Shown here: in pieces, positions 23,932 through 34,762 of the stretch
Layout: each line of letters starts with the position of its first letter
Position numbering within the stretch: the first letter of the stretch is position 1
Source of the DNA: Ophioderma brevispina
Lineage: Eukaryota > Echinodermata > Ophiuroidea > Amphilepidida > Ophiodermatidae
Direction of reading: 5' to 3'
Length of the DNA stretch: 64,000 bases
NCBI GenBank assembly: GCA_023653785.1
Contig: JAMKCH010001597.1
Span: 17,645 to 81,644, forward strand
Position numbers and translations under genes: made by a program
Notes under the pieces: model-generated
Told to the model about the DNA's origin: nothing
The model's input: the letters and a program-made list of their open reading frames with translations, nothing else
Database searches by the model: none

Positions 23932-24296
23932 ATGACCTGGATTTAATATGTAAAGTTTTGCATCTTCATTGAATGAAGTCTTAAGGCACAAAACCTTAGA
24001 TCTGTAAGTTTCACACAATCCTTTTCGATGTGAGAGCTACAACCCTGATTTGTTAAAGCCCTATAGGTCACTCTGTAAAACAACATTGCTCAATCTAAAA
24101 GGTGGCACATTTTCAGTCATAACATTCAAGCAAACATCTTTAGCCCTATGTTTTTTTTTCATGGTACATGAAACAAATAGTAAGCTTCATTCTTTTCAGG
24201 TACCAAAATTTTGATCACTTCCAATAAAATCGGTGGTTCTGGCCTGGGGACAAGGTTATTTGAAATGGTAGCTTCAAATTGGTGTCCTTTTCCATG
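23932..24296 (+). mobile_element. MITE family A, copy A4 (diverged)
   Basis: Landmarks in A-family order: GAATGACCTGGATTTAATATG, GTAAGTTTCACACAAT, GATGTGAGAGCTACAA, AAGCCCTATAGGTCAC, GTGGCACATTTTCAGTCATAAC, CAAACATCTTTAGCCCTA and CCACTTCC-like text. TTAA ends have decayed. It is more diverged than A1-A3. Confidence 0.72.
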
Positions 24297-26337
24297 GATA
24301 ACGCAAGTTATACTTCTTGATATGATCTAACATCAAAAAGTCGGATATATACACAAACTTAAATAAAATTTTGATTCTGGCTTAGTTTAATAACATCAAT
24401 ACTTACACCTAATTGATTTTGTAGAGTAGGTCTACATGGTATGATGGACCTTATTACTACACAATTACCATTGTCTTGTATAGAATGTAAACTTTTGCCA
24501 AGTAGGTTTTTGTTCACTAACTTTTAAAATTGAGTAATGTCAACATACAGTCTGCACACCGGTGTTGGTATACCAATTGAAAACTTGTGTCATAGGTACG
24601 CTTGGTTTCCAAAGTTTAAAGACATTCTCAGGTCATTTTCTTTAGGCTGCAAACAGACGCTCTCAATTTTTGTTGAAGTTGAGTTTTTTGGCATTATTTT
24701 ATTGGAAGTTGTTGTCTGGGTAGTAAGTTGCCGGCAAGTGGTGGAAGGTAAAGAAGAAATGCAGGTTTAACAACAAGTGCAATTTTTTATGATTTTTTTT
24801 TCAATTTTTGTCTTTAGCAAATCACAATAGTGCCTTTAAAGCTTAATATTTCTATTGTACCTAGAAGGATAAGGATGTTATTTCTGTATGACAAAACCCT
24901 ACAATTGATAGGAAAATTTGCATTTTTAAAGATTGGAAAAAGACTGGCTGTGGCCTAAGGTTAACTAGGCTAGGATGGGTGTGTGTATAAAACAAAGACC
25001 GAAGACCAAAGAACCATAAAACAGTTTGGGGATTTTAAGTCATTGGGCCCATGTATGGGAAGTCACGCCCATACATGCTTGTCACAGTTTAGGTTAGGAA
25101 CCGATATGGTGTTAACCCATAGCGTCCCGTATCCATCCCATTGCTGTTCTAGAATAGTCACACTCAAACTATGGACCTTGTAAGAGCTCCTTTGAGAAGC
25201 CATTATGGAGGATCATGAACAGATTCTGATTTAATATGCATCATGCTGTGACTTGATGCAATGGCATGTTAGATAACCTGTTATATTTTTGATGTAAGTA
25301 CTCATCTTTAAGATAAGGAGACCCACTAAAGCTCAAGGCATGAATCACTGTACACACTACCAATATTGGTGGAAACATCGCCAAACTTAGTCACTAGTCT
25401 AATAGTTTTTTTACCGTTGCCATTTTAGTTTCAGAAGATTGATTTCATTATGTGGATAGAAGTAAGACTTTCATCTCTATGGAAATTATGGTATCAGAAC
25501 AATTGGTAACAGTATTCACTAAGCATGGATACTAAAGTTGCATGTTTAACATGTACATCATAAGTAGAAGATTAGTTATGCTTCACAATAGATTGGTCAA
25601 GGCATGGCACCAACACGGTACTAGGTATATGAAAATGTTCTGTTGTAACAAAGCTTTGATATAAAATGTGCACTGCCTTTTGTGTATTGGCCTCCATCTT
25701 ATGTCTCCATCTGAGTGATATGGTAATTTATCTGTATTGCACAAAAATGGGCAGTTATAGAATCACAGACTCCTTAGAATGGTCTCTTTGTATATAACTC
25801 TTTGTTAGACTTGGTAAAGTTGTTTACATATCAGTAAGGCCTTAAAAATGTTTGTTTGCTGTATAAATGGAGGGAAAATATTGGATGGATTTTTTTTAGA
25901 TGAACTTGACATTGTTACTCTAAAATCAATACAGCATACTACTATTTAATTTTTTTTTAATGACATAGCATTAGCAAAGATCTTTTATTTTACTTGTTAA
26001 TGTTGTTTTGTTGTCTTATTTTGATGTATTTTTGTCTTATCTGTTGGTAAAAAAAAGTTTGTTTTTTGAACTTCTGGATGAAAATCATGGGTTGGTCAGC
26101 AAGATTTTTTTTTAAATTTTGTGCTAATTTGCATAAAAATTTTGGAGTTTGCAGGTTTTTTTGGGTCAGTTGGGTTACAGCAAACAAACTTTTTTTGGGG
26201 GGGGCCTAATGTTTTGTTGTTATAGTACACTGTTTATTAAGATTTTTGCACAGGAACTCTGAACAAGTTTGTAAATTCAGATTCCAGGAGGGGGTTGATT
26301 TAACTTGAATATTTTCAAAAGCCTTATAACCATAAAC
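24297..26337. other. No gene recognised; MITE termini fragments
   Basis: TTTAGCAAATCACAATAGTGCCTTTAA at about 24816-24842 matches the terminus of MITE family E, so an eroded E copy may end there. A G run lies at about 26195-26204. Nothing else is supported. Confidence 0.4.
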
Positions 26338-26524
26338 CAGGGGTTCTCAACAGGCGGCCCGCGGGCCAGATCCGGCCCGCGAAGCTTTGGTGGTTGGCCC
26401 TTGAACAGTTTTGAAATATACAGCAAAATAGGCCAAAGAGGGTGATCGGGGCCCCGCGAGCATGAATATTTGAAGGGTATACAGCCTGCCATGGCCCGCG
26501 AGCAAAAATAGTTGAGAACCCCTG
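26338..26524. mobile_element. hAT-type MITE (CAGGGGTTCTCAA termini), copy 1
   Basis: Both ends read CAGGGGTTCTCAA inward (perfect 13-bp inverted repeat). The flanking 8-mers CCATAAAC at 26330-26337 and 26525-26532 are identical. The GC-rich interior (GGCGGCCCGCGGGCC, GGCCCGCGAGC) contrasts with the AT-rich surroundings and matches the copy at 34093-34283. Length is 187 bp. Confidence 0.93.
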
Positions 26525-28048
26525 CCATAAACCATTAGACATCTCTTGATAATGCCTACACCTGGCAGTAGCACCTGGCCTATGTCACAGATCAAACAGC
26601 CTTCAGTTATGTATGCTTTTCACAGGTTTTTGCAAAAAACACTCAACAGGCTTGTACAGTGCAAACTTTGGTGATGAGGAGATAATAGTAGGGAGCCAAA
26701 CTTGCAATTCACAGCATTAGACATTGCCTACATGTACGTTTTCAAATTTACCAATTGTTTGTGTGGTTCCTGACATCCAATCACAGTATCCTTTGGACAT
26801 AATATTACTGCATAACTCTAGTTTATGGTCCCATTTTCCGATTTTGTGTTTTTTGCATGTTTTTTCTTTTTTATGGATGAGAAGCAGGTGGCATATTTGC
26901 CCATTTTCCCATTGAGTTGTGCACAAAATGTAAATTTTTGAGTTTATTTTTCATGAAAAATGTCATATTTTACCACATTTGTTTGCTGGTTCCCACAAAC
27001 TCTTCCTAGGTATTCTACATTCAAAATACTGTTGAGAGTCAATACAATGATGATATGATTACCAAATTTTTAATATTTATTTGGTTTTAGGGTATCAAGA
27101 CTTGAAAATTTGATTTTTTTTCACTTTTTGACCCAAAATACCATATTTGGGTCCAAACATATATCACATTCCATATAAAACTAAGCATAACTCACAACCC
27201 TGTGTCCTGATTCAAAAATAAACCGTTTTTGAAGAGCCATTTGATGAGCTCTTTCAATAAAACCTTAATTAAGTTGATAGCAGTAACTTTAAATTTTGGT
27301 GTGACCCCCATTTAATGTTTTTCTGTACCACAATATGGTACCGACAAAATTACCACATAATTTGAGTCTGTGGGTGTTCATGTATAAAAGTCAGACAATG
27401 GCAATCTGATTACTGGGTAATTGGTAAATGTCAGAAGTATAAGCGGCAATGGCAGTCAACTTTTGTCATGTGCCCGGGACCATAATATTGGGCCTATGCT
27501 GATGGCCGATCCAATGGTCAGTTAAGGTCTGCTAGCTTTGAACTAAATTGCTTGCAACCCAGTTAAAATTGAAATCACAACTTTTACTGTGTGTAAACAG
27601 GGTCTGTAATTGGTGGAGTCCTCTTTTTTGCACCATATTGAAGTATAAGTACCTTTTAAATAATATAGTGTAGGCCTACATAATTAGAATGGGCAGGCTG
27701 TGTACCCTGAATTAAATAAACCCGTGATAATAAATAATTTCGGATCTCTATTGAATTGATAATATAAAAAGCTTGATCTAAGATTTAATTAGCTCTCTCT
27801 ACTCAATTGGTTGTATTGAACATAGATTAAAGAATAAATCCATTAGACCTTGTACTGGTTAGTATTTTATGGTTGTGTGATCTGGTGGACAATATTTGGA
27901 CATACTTGGTTGGAAAGGTATGTGAAGGATAAGGACTAATAACTATTTTCTATAGTTACTCATGGAAGAAATCATGTGTGGCTGGTACTAACTGGAACCA
28001 CATTACCAACATGTGAATTTACATGTCGTTCACCAAAATCTCTCCAAT
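26525..28048. other. No gene recognised
   Basis: AT-rich sequence with short frames only. I see no domain, splice structure or inverted repeat. Confidence 0.4.
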
Positions 28049-28443
28049 TTAAAGGGGATATCACTTTAATGTATCATATATTTCCCTCTTGATTGAATGA
28101 CCTTGGCTACCCTATTTGTAAAGTGTCACGTTGATATTTCAAACTTATTTTTGATATGAGAGCAGTAAAAATATATTTTGGTAAGCCCCATACATTAGTA
28201 CTGAGTATACTTTTTTTAAATGATGGAGTAGCTGTGGTAAATTAAATATTCGTGTGCTAAATGGGGTACAAAGTATTTTATATTCATAACGGCCACGAAA
28301 CAGCTTTTAGCCCTAAGATTTCACAGAGCATGTATGATAAAAATGATAGCTTTTTCTTTAGACACCAATATTTTTGACCACTTCAGGTAAATTATTTGGT
28401 GGGTTCTGTGGATGAGCGTATATGCACTGGCCATGATCTTTTA
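28049..28443 (+). mobile_element. MITE family A, copy A5
   Basis: It starts at TTAAAGGGGATATCAC. The A-family order follows (GTAAAGTGTCACG, GATATTTCAAAC, GATATGAGAGCAG, AAGCCCCATACATTAGTACTG, CCCTAAGATTTCACAGAGC, GACCACTTCAGGTAAA) and ends CCATGATCTTTTA, with the right TTAA mutated. About 35 extra bases lie near 28215-28255. Confidence 0.78.
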
Positions 28444-29194
28444 TTTTTGGACGCAAGCATATGCAATCCAGCAAATACTGTAACCCCATAAAAAAAATGT
28501 ATTCCTAGCCTTTCGATTTAGTTTACTCTTTTTTGTTTTTTAATTTAAAAGAAATATTTTTACATGTTTTTCTGAAAAGTGATCAATGTCCTGAGCCTTG
28601 AAGAGTCTTTGTGTAATCCATAGCCTCAGTCCCCTACTAACAAAAAAAAAACAAGTTTGAAGATTTTCTATTTGGCTGTCGGCCTCAGTATAATATATTT
28701 GCCCAAACTTACGTGCATATTTGATCTACTCTGAGGAAATATTAATTGTTATTCTGTATTTTCTTTTTCTGTCTGTACTAGGACAAATAAAGCCAGTTTT
28801 GGTTTATGGGACACTGTGTATACAACATTTGCTCACACTCACAGACTTGTCATAATCAGAATCACCTAAAATTTTTAACCCACCTGAGGTCTACTGGCTG
28901 ATTGTATTGGTTATACATTGGGTGATATAATTGTATTTGCCATCGAGTACATGGTAAGAAAAGCTTACAGGTTTGTACAGATAGAATGTCTATTTTTGAT
29001 TGGTTACTCGATGTTATAATTTTGCATATCATGACGCCTGCCATACATAGATACTGTAGAAAATGTGTCGACCTCACAGGGTAAAAAAAGTTTTTGTAGA
29101 ATATCAAATGACCCATAAACAAAATATGGTGCTAAATCACAAAGTACCACCTCTATTAGCAAAATAGATGTATGTCATTTTTGACCATCACTTT
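28444..29194. other. No gene recognised
   Basis: AT-rich sequence; no supported feature. Confidence 0.4.
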
Positions 29195-29567
29195 GAACAC
29201 CGAGAGATACCTGAGGACATTTTTAAGAAGCGCCCCCAGTTTTTTGAACCCAGGTTTTTTGCCATATTTGGAATGCATACCATGTTTAGATCCACACTTG
29301 AATGAATCACCAGCAGGGCCCGTCTTTTATGTAATAAATGATGATTTGAGTATTTTTTTTTGTGCACGACCAGAAAATCAAGCATGTTTTGTCTATAGGA
29401 ACGATTACGAGAGCAGGCCATTTCAAAACAAGGTTTTTGCGGTTTTTCTTTGTCCTTGTTTTTCCAATAACTCTTTATAAATGTTCTTGGTAGGTGGTCA
29501 GCAATCGATCCAGTGCAAATTTGAGAGAAATTTGTATCCTCAAAAAAAATTTCTCCTGTCACTTTAA
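29195..29567 (+). mobile_element. MITE family C, copy C1
   Basis: This is collinear with 37687-38010: CTGAGGACATTTTTAAGAAGC, GCCATATTTGGAATGC, TTTAGTATTTTT-like text, TGTGCACGACCAGAAAATCAA, GAACGATTACGAGAGCAGGCC and GAGAGAAATTTGTATCCTC. The right end is TGTCACTTTAA (TTAA at 29564-29567). Read inward this resembles the TTAAAGAGACATGAGGA left end of C2. Confidence 0.74.
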
Positions 29568-30635
29568 AATCACCAGTGAACTATTAGCCAAAAATCTAAA
29601 CCAGTTTTTTTGTTTTTTTTCCTGGTTAAAGTTGAGGATGACTAAACTACACTATTTTTTAAATTGCCTTCAATTGATCGGTTCCTTTTCGCATCAAAAG
29701 TGCATTAAAAACTCCCTTCACGATAGCACTCACTATTTTTTACAAATCCAAACAGTTTACATTCTGCTTCAAAATTACCATCACCAAACCGAAGGCCAAA
29801 CTCATTGTACCATGTGTCTTGTTTGCGCTAATTGCTTTGAGTTTGATTACAATAGACAACCAAAGGGATTTACACCATGAAGTTTCATGCATTATTCAGG
29901 ATTGTACCAGGATTGTATGGTTCAGCCTTGAAATGGCTGTTGAAACCCATTCTTAATTTCCCCACTTAACCGTATTGTGGTTTTTTTAGAAGTAATACCA
30001 AGTTGTTTAAGGTTGGTGTACTGACAGGGAGGGCATGTCAGGTTTTGTTGTATACATCATTTGCCCTCACAGTGGTATATTGATGGCTATTTATTCCATT
30101 CAAATTCGTGATTTTTTCTTTTGTTTGAGGGTAATAGTTGAACCTGATATTCGTTAAAGATAGTCCCTAATGATCTTCAGCTGGCGGATAATGTTTTTTG
30201 TAATTTTGCTAACTCTAATAGCTCTTTCCTTCAAAGTTAAAGGCACTATTTGTTAAATTAGAAATCTAAAACAAAATCATTATAATTTTTTGTTTGTTTT
30301 TTTTTTGTCACAATATAAATATCCTAACATGCCCTTCAGTGCTACAACCCACAAAACCAACCCGCAGAAGGAAAATTTGCAATATTCAATAATGGCTTGG
30401 AGGCATGGCTCGAAAAGTGGGGAATTTGGGAGCTTCTTCCCAAATTGCATGTGCCTTCCGGAACCTGAGCTAAAACTTTTGATAATGAAACCTGAATTAA
30501 ATCGCTCAACCTGTCAGGAAATTTACGATCAGAATCTCCTATCAAGTAAGTAATTTTTTATCACGTTTAGTTTTGAGGCTTCTGTCTACAGACCATCACT
30601 GCAACCATAGCCATAACCAGACCTTCAACTGCAAC
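29568..30635. other. No gene recognised
   Basis: A frame at 30290-30550 ends beside AAGTAAGTAA, which resembles a donor site, but I recognise no homology. No other feature is supported. Confidence 0.35.
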
Positions 30636-30813
30636 CAGTGGCATACTCCATACCTTGCAACTAGGGAGGGGCAGAAGGGGTGCCAAGACATTTTCTGCTG
30701 AGGGGGGCAAACTTTAAGGTACCCGTCCATCAGACCCTGTATAAACGGTCAGTTCAATTTCGGGGGGGTGGGAGGAAAGGCTTCTGGTGCCCCTCCTGCT
30801 GGCTATGCCACTG
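30636..30813. mobile_element. hAT-type MITE, CAGTGGC termini
   Basis: The left end is CAGTGGCATACTCCA and the right end read inward CAGTGGCATAGCCAGC. G-rich runs inside (GGGGGGGTGGGAGG) resemble the elements at 5612-5793 and 55070-55338. The flanking 8-mers do not match, so the target duplication has been lost or a boundary shifted. Confidence 0.68.
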
Positions 30814-31477
30814 GACGCCCTCACAACTGAAAAGAGCTCCATTTTATTTCAGTACTATTGTTTTCTTGTTTTTTTGTTATTTTGTTTTTATTTACGTTTG
30901 AGAATTTTAGACTTATCCTTCACTAGTAAGCTACTCCTGCCCATTTAAAATCTTTGTACATTTTTTGTGTGTGGTTCATTGATGGTGCCTTTTAAGTGTT
31001 AGCTTGTTATGCTGATTTGAAAATGATCATCGTAATCCATTTTTGTCTAGCTCTCACTTTTCTTTTAAACACCACCGATTACACAACCCTAAGCCCAGCC
31101 AACTCTGGCTCATCCCCATCCTACATTATTCTAAATCTGTCGTATTCGAGATACTGGCGATTGGGTATTGGCTGAAATGGCATGGACAGAGCGACAGTTT
31201 ACCTTTTTATACTACACTGGCAAGAGAAAATGGGAATAATAAGTTCACATCTGACACACTGAGTGTTGCATCAATGCCAATTGTGGCTTAGATTTAGTGC
31301 TGGACCTCATCAAGATGAGTTTGATCACATAAACTCTGCTCTGGGCATTGCTCCGAGATAAACTGAGTGATCTACTGGGAGCCATTGAAGATGCTTGGAG
31401 TGTCAATATTATTTTACACTCTCAGCATGCTTAGTGATGATAGCAAATGATCCTCAAATTTAATCATAAACTACAGC
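30814..31477. other. No gene recognised
   Basis: No supported feature. Confidence 0.4.
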
Positions 31478-31830
31478 TTAAAGACACTATCATTATTTGA
31501 AAATCTGTGAATGTGCAGACTAGCTTCAAAGTGAAGGCTAAGTCTGTGGATTCTCACAGTTACCTTTTCCAGCTGTCGAGTTGACCGAAAAGGAAGAAAC
31601 GGCAGTGTTTTCCAATATACGATTCTCCATTCATTACGTGTTTGCAGTAATTGTCCGTTCGGACAGGAATGACTAAAATCTCCGAAATCTGTCCTTATTA
31701 GGTTGCTTCTGGTCTTATCATTTGCAGGGTCATTTTGGGTACCTGTACATTTTCATACATGGCAAAAATCTGATTTATTGATGAATTTTTTTCGATTGCT
31801 CATTTAGCAAATCACTGATAGTGTCTTTAA
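31478..31830 (+). mobile_element. MITE family E, complete copy E3
   Basis: TTAA is present at 31478-31481 and 31827-31830. The termini are TTAAAGACACTATCATTAT and, read inward, TTAAAGACACTATCAGTGAT, matching in the first 15 bases. Length is 353 bp. The interior carries GTCCGTTCGGACAG and matches 6405-6605 and 7305-7605. It is non-coding. Confidence 0.88.
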
Positions 31831-32800
31831 CTTTAATTAGAAATCAAATCCATATTTCTGTATTCCTGACAGTTTCCCTCCTAGCTAGAGTATCAATTAC
31901 AGCTCTCTCATAGTTCTATATTATCAGCCACATTCCAGATACTTAGAGGGGGCTAGGTCAAAGTGGTTTATGTTTGAAAATCAGAATATGAAAGAAGGGA
32001 CCCTTGCTCAGTGATAAAACAGCAATGTCTAGATACAAATTCAGTTTAGGTTTCATCACATAGATCAGTAGTTTAAACTCATTGTGACCATATATCAGCT
32101 CAATAGAAGGGGTAGTTTTGCTTTTACATTTTCTGGAATTCAAAATTAGTGACGATGTGAAATGGGTGAGACTTTAAAGTTTTAATTTTACTTCAAAGTC
32201 GTAATAAAGTTGAGAAAAACATCATGCTGAAATGATTTCGTTATCAATCTCCCATGCCAGGCGGCAAACAACAATCCTTCCACAATGTCATTTAATTTTA
32301 GGGGCTAATCCCTGACATCCAGCCTTAAATTTTTTATTTCCTTCCCAACACCTGGAAATCTGGATGGGGATGTTCATTACAACACTCCATTCTTCTTTAC
32401 CTCACTTCCCTGTCCCTTCCCTCCTTTCTCCTTTCCTCTCGCGTCTACTCTTTTCCTTTCTGTCTTTGCTCAGCTAAATTTCCCTGTCAGACCCATCGGG
32501 GGGGGGGGGGTACATTTCTCCCACCCCAATCTGTTATGCTACTGGTACATGCAGACCACATCTATAGCTGAAATTTGTACCTTCATCTGTTTTAATAGGC
32601 CTAATGACTTAATAGGGCAGTAATTTGTTGTCAGCAGGAGACTCAGCACTGATATGGACACTCTTCACTGATGAACCACAAAATATACATGCTAAAAAAT
32701 AACATTTTTCCCGCGCAACAAAATATTGAAGAGCAAGGTAAGGGAACGACCACGATGGTCCAATATTTCATGTGATGTTTTTTGGTTCAACCATTTTTTT
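31831..32800. other. No gene; AT-rich with pyrimidine and G runs
   Basis: A CT-rich tract (CTTCCCTGTCCCTTCCCTCC...) lies at about 32395-32465 and a G run at about 32499-32511. No gene is supported. Confidence 0.4.
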
Positions 32801-32888
32801 TGTGTGTGAGTGAGTGAGTGAGTGAGTGAACAGTGGTGTCTGTGTGTGTACGTGTGTGTGTAAGTGAGTGAGTGAGCAAGCGAGTTGA
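32801..32888 (+). repeat. Compound microsatellite (GAGT)n-(TG)n-(GAGT)n
   Basis: GAGT repeats, an interrupted TG stretch, then GAGT repeats again. This is the source of the THSLTH-like open frame on the minus strand, which is not a gene. Confidence 0.9.
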
Positions 32889-33557
32889 GCTGCAGTGTTT
32901 AATGACATTTGTGCATGTTTTGTTCAACAAAATATCAAAAGGAAACATTTTCTGGGCCTTAGATTTTAATGGGTAATCAGAAAACAAAAAAGTTTGGAGA
33001 CAACAGAAATTGTAGGCATATTTATTAGATAGGGAGCATTTTATTAGAGCGAATACAATATTTCATATGACCTGTACCTTTTACGTCAATGCATGTTTTT
33101 AAAAATAATATAGCAAAATCCATCCCAAACATGTTAATCATGACAGTCAAACAGCAATCCACTTCTCCATTCTGTCTGACTGATGTCATGGGCAATTCAT
33201 GTGTTGAACTGCAGTTTTCTATCAAAACTTCTGCCTTGTTTTTAATGCACCCAAATGAGTGTTCACAAACAGCCTAAACATGTGAACAACTTATTTTAAC
33301 CCACAGTGGGTTTTCAAGAGGTTTTTCCACACTCATCTTTTCTTGAGATTGCTAATGCAATTTAACTTCCATTCATTTATTTTAACACTATGAAAACAAG
33401 TCAAACATTTTAACTGCTATTCAGTTTGCTCATCAAATAATTTCAAGGTCTGTAGAAAGGCTTCTGGCGAATTAGAGTAAAAGTTCTAATGTTCATTAGT
33501 GGGAAGATGGAAGTCATGTTAGCTCCCAACTTCTAACATATACATATTGCCAATTTT
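32889..33557. other. No gene recognised
   Basis: No supported feature. Confidence 0.4.
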
Positions 33558-33646
33558 AGAACACAATAGATATTTAAAAATTGCCAAGAGCAAAGTGTCA
33601 CTTGCTTTAATTTTGATTGTTCTTTTGGATTGAATATTATGTTATT
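33558..33646 (+). repeat. Direct repeat flanking MITE B2, left copy
   Basis: AGAACACAATAGATATTTA, AGAGCAAAGTGTCACTTGCTT and TTTTGGATTGAATATTAT recur in the same order and spacing at 33964-34048. The MITE B2 lies between the two copies. Confidence 0.8.
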
Positions 33647-33945
33647 TTAAAAGGTGCAATGAGAAATGTCAAAATAACATGTGTCCCTAAAAATGTGAAA
33701 ATTCTGATTTTTGCCCTGGTGTAAAGCTCTCTATCAAAAATATCCCCATCTGAAAGGATTATTTGCTGAGAACAGTTTCTTTGGTTCAAAATGTGTGCAA
33801 ATACAAAATTCAGCCTATGTTTTCTATTGAAATATAAGCATGTACAAATAATCTTTTGTTTTCATTTTATTTCTGTAGCCAGATATGAAATCACTGCATA
33901 TCACAGAAACTATGGATGACTTGTTGAAATCTCTTGCACATTTAA
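33647..33945 (-). mobile_element. MITE family B, copy B2
   Basis: TTAA is present at 33647-33650 and 33942-33945. The plus-strand order (AAGGTGCAATGAGAAATG, TGTCCCTAAAAATG, TTTTTGCCCTGGTGTAAAG, ATATCCCCATCTGAAAGGAT, CCTATGTTTTCTATTGAAATA, CTGTAGCCAGATA, TCTTGCAC) is the complement of B4. Length is 299 bp, with internal deletions relative to B4. Confidence 0.82.
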
Positions 33946-33963
33946 GTGCAGTCTACCACCAAA

Positions 33964-34048
33964 AGAACACAATAGATATTTACAAATTGTAAGAGCAAAG
34001 TGTCACTTGCTTGGATTTTGATGTCCTTTTGGATTGAATATTATATTC
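33964..34048 (+). repeat. Direct repeat flanking MITE B2, right copy
   Basis: This is the second copy of the unit at 33558-33646, about 406 bp downstream and similar over most of its length. Confidence 0.8.
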
Positions 34049-34092
34049 TTTTTTTCAAGTTCAATCTGTTTGGTGGTCGGTTTCATCTAAAA

Positions 34093-34283
34093 CAGGGGTT
34101 CTCAAATAGCCGGCCCCTGGCGGGCCAAATCTGGCCCGCCAACCATTGATTTTTGGCCCGCGATTTGCTCTAAAATATAAAGAAAATCATAAGAATTTCA
34201 GGTGTATTTAGCCCGCAAGTAGGAAACTTTCAAACATGTTCTGCATTCTCTGGCCCTTCAGCTAATATAATTGAGAATCCCTG
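34093..34283. mobile_element. hAT-type MITE (CAGGGGTTCTCAA termini), copy 2
   Basis: The left end is CAGGGGTTCTCAA and the right end read inward CAGGGATTCTCAA, one mismatch in 13. Identical 8-mers ATCTAAAA flank it at 34085-34092 and 34284-34291. The GGCGGGCCAAATCTGGCCCGCC interior matches 26338-26524. Length is 191 bp. Confidence 0.93.
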
Positions 34284-34416
34284 ATCTAAAATATTCAGGC
34301 TTGCACAGGCCCTCAACCAGGATTTTTAGGGACTTTCCCCCAAATTGCAAGGGGAAATTTAGCAAATGAGGACATACAGAATCTCACCCATTATCTTAGG
34401 CCAGTATTCTCAAACT

Positions 34417-34762
34417 TTAAAGGTGCAATCACATATCAAGTGTCCCTAAAAAATTGAAAGCACTGAATTTTGCCCTGATGTAAAAGCTTATCAAAAAAAA
34501 ATATCCCCATCTGAAAGGATTAAGCTGAGAAATGTTTCTTTGGTACCAAAATTGTAAAATTTCTAATTTTGTATGAATATAAGAGTAAATACGAAATTCA
34601 ACCTATGTTTTATATTGAAATATAAGCAAATCAACATTTTTTCTCTTTTAAGACATTCCTGTAGCCAAATACAAGGGAAGAAATCTATTGAGTGTCTAAT
34701 CTATATGAAATTACTATGACACAATATTTGGGTACATCAGAATCTGCCGTTGCACCTTTTAA
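34417..34762 (-). mobile_element. MITE family B, copy B3
   Basis: TTAA is present at 34417-34420 and 34759-34762. The left end is TTAAAGGTGCAATCACATAT and the right end read inward TTAAAAGGTGCAACGGC. Internal order is as in B2 (GTGTCCCTAAAAAATTG, CCCCATCTGAAAGGATTAAG, CAACCTATGTTTTATATTG, CTGTAGCCAAATAC). B2 and B3 are in the same orientation, 471 bp apart. Confidence 0.85.

Noticed and set aside
30290..30553. Open frame ending next to a GTAAGTAA donor-like site
   Set aside because: No homology recognised, no acceptor, and the donor word alone is expected by chance in AT-rich DNA.
32787..32987. Minus-strand frame with repeated THSLTH
   Set aside because: It is a direct translation of the GAGT/TG microsatellite.
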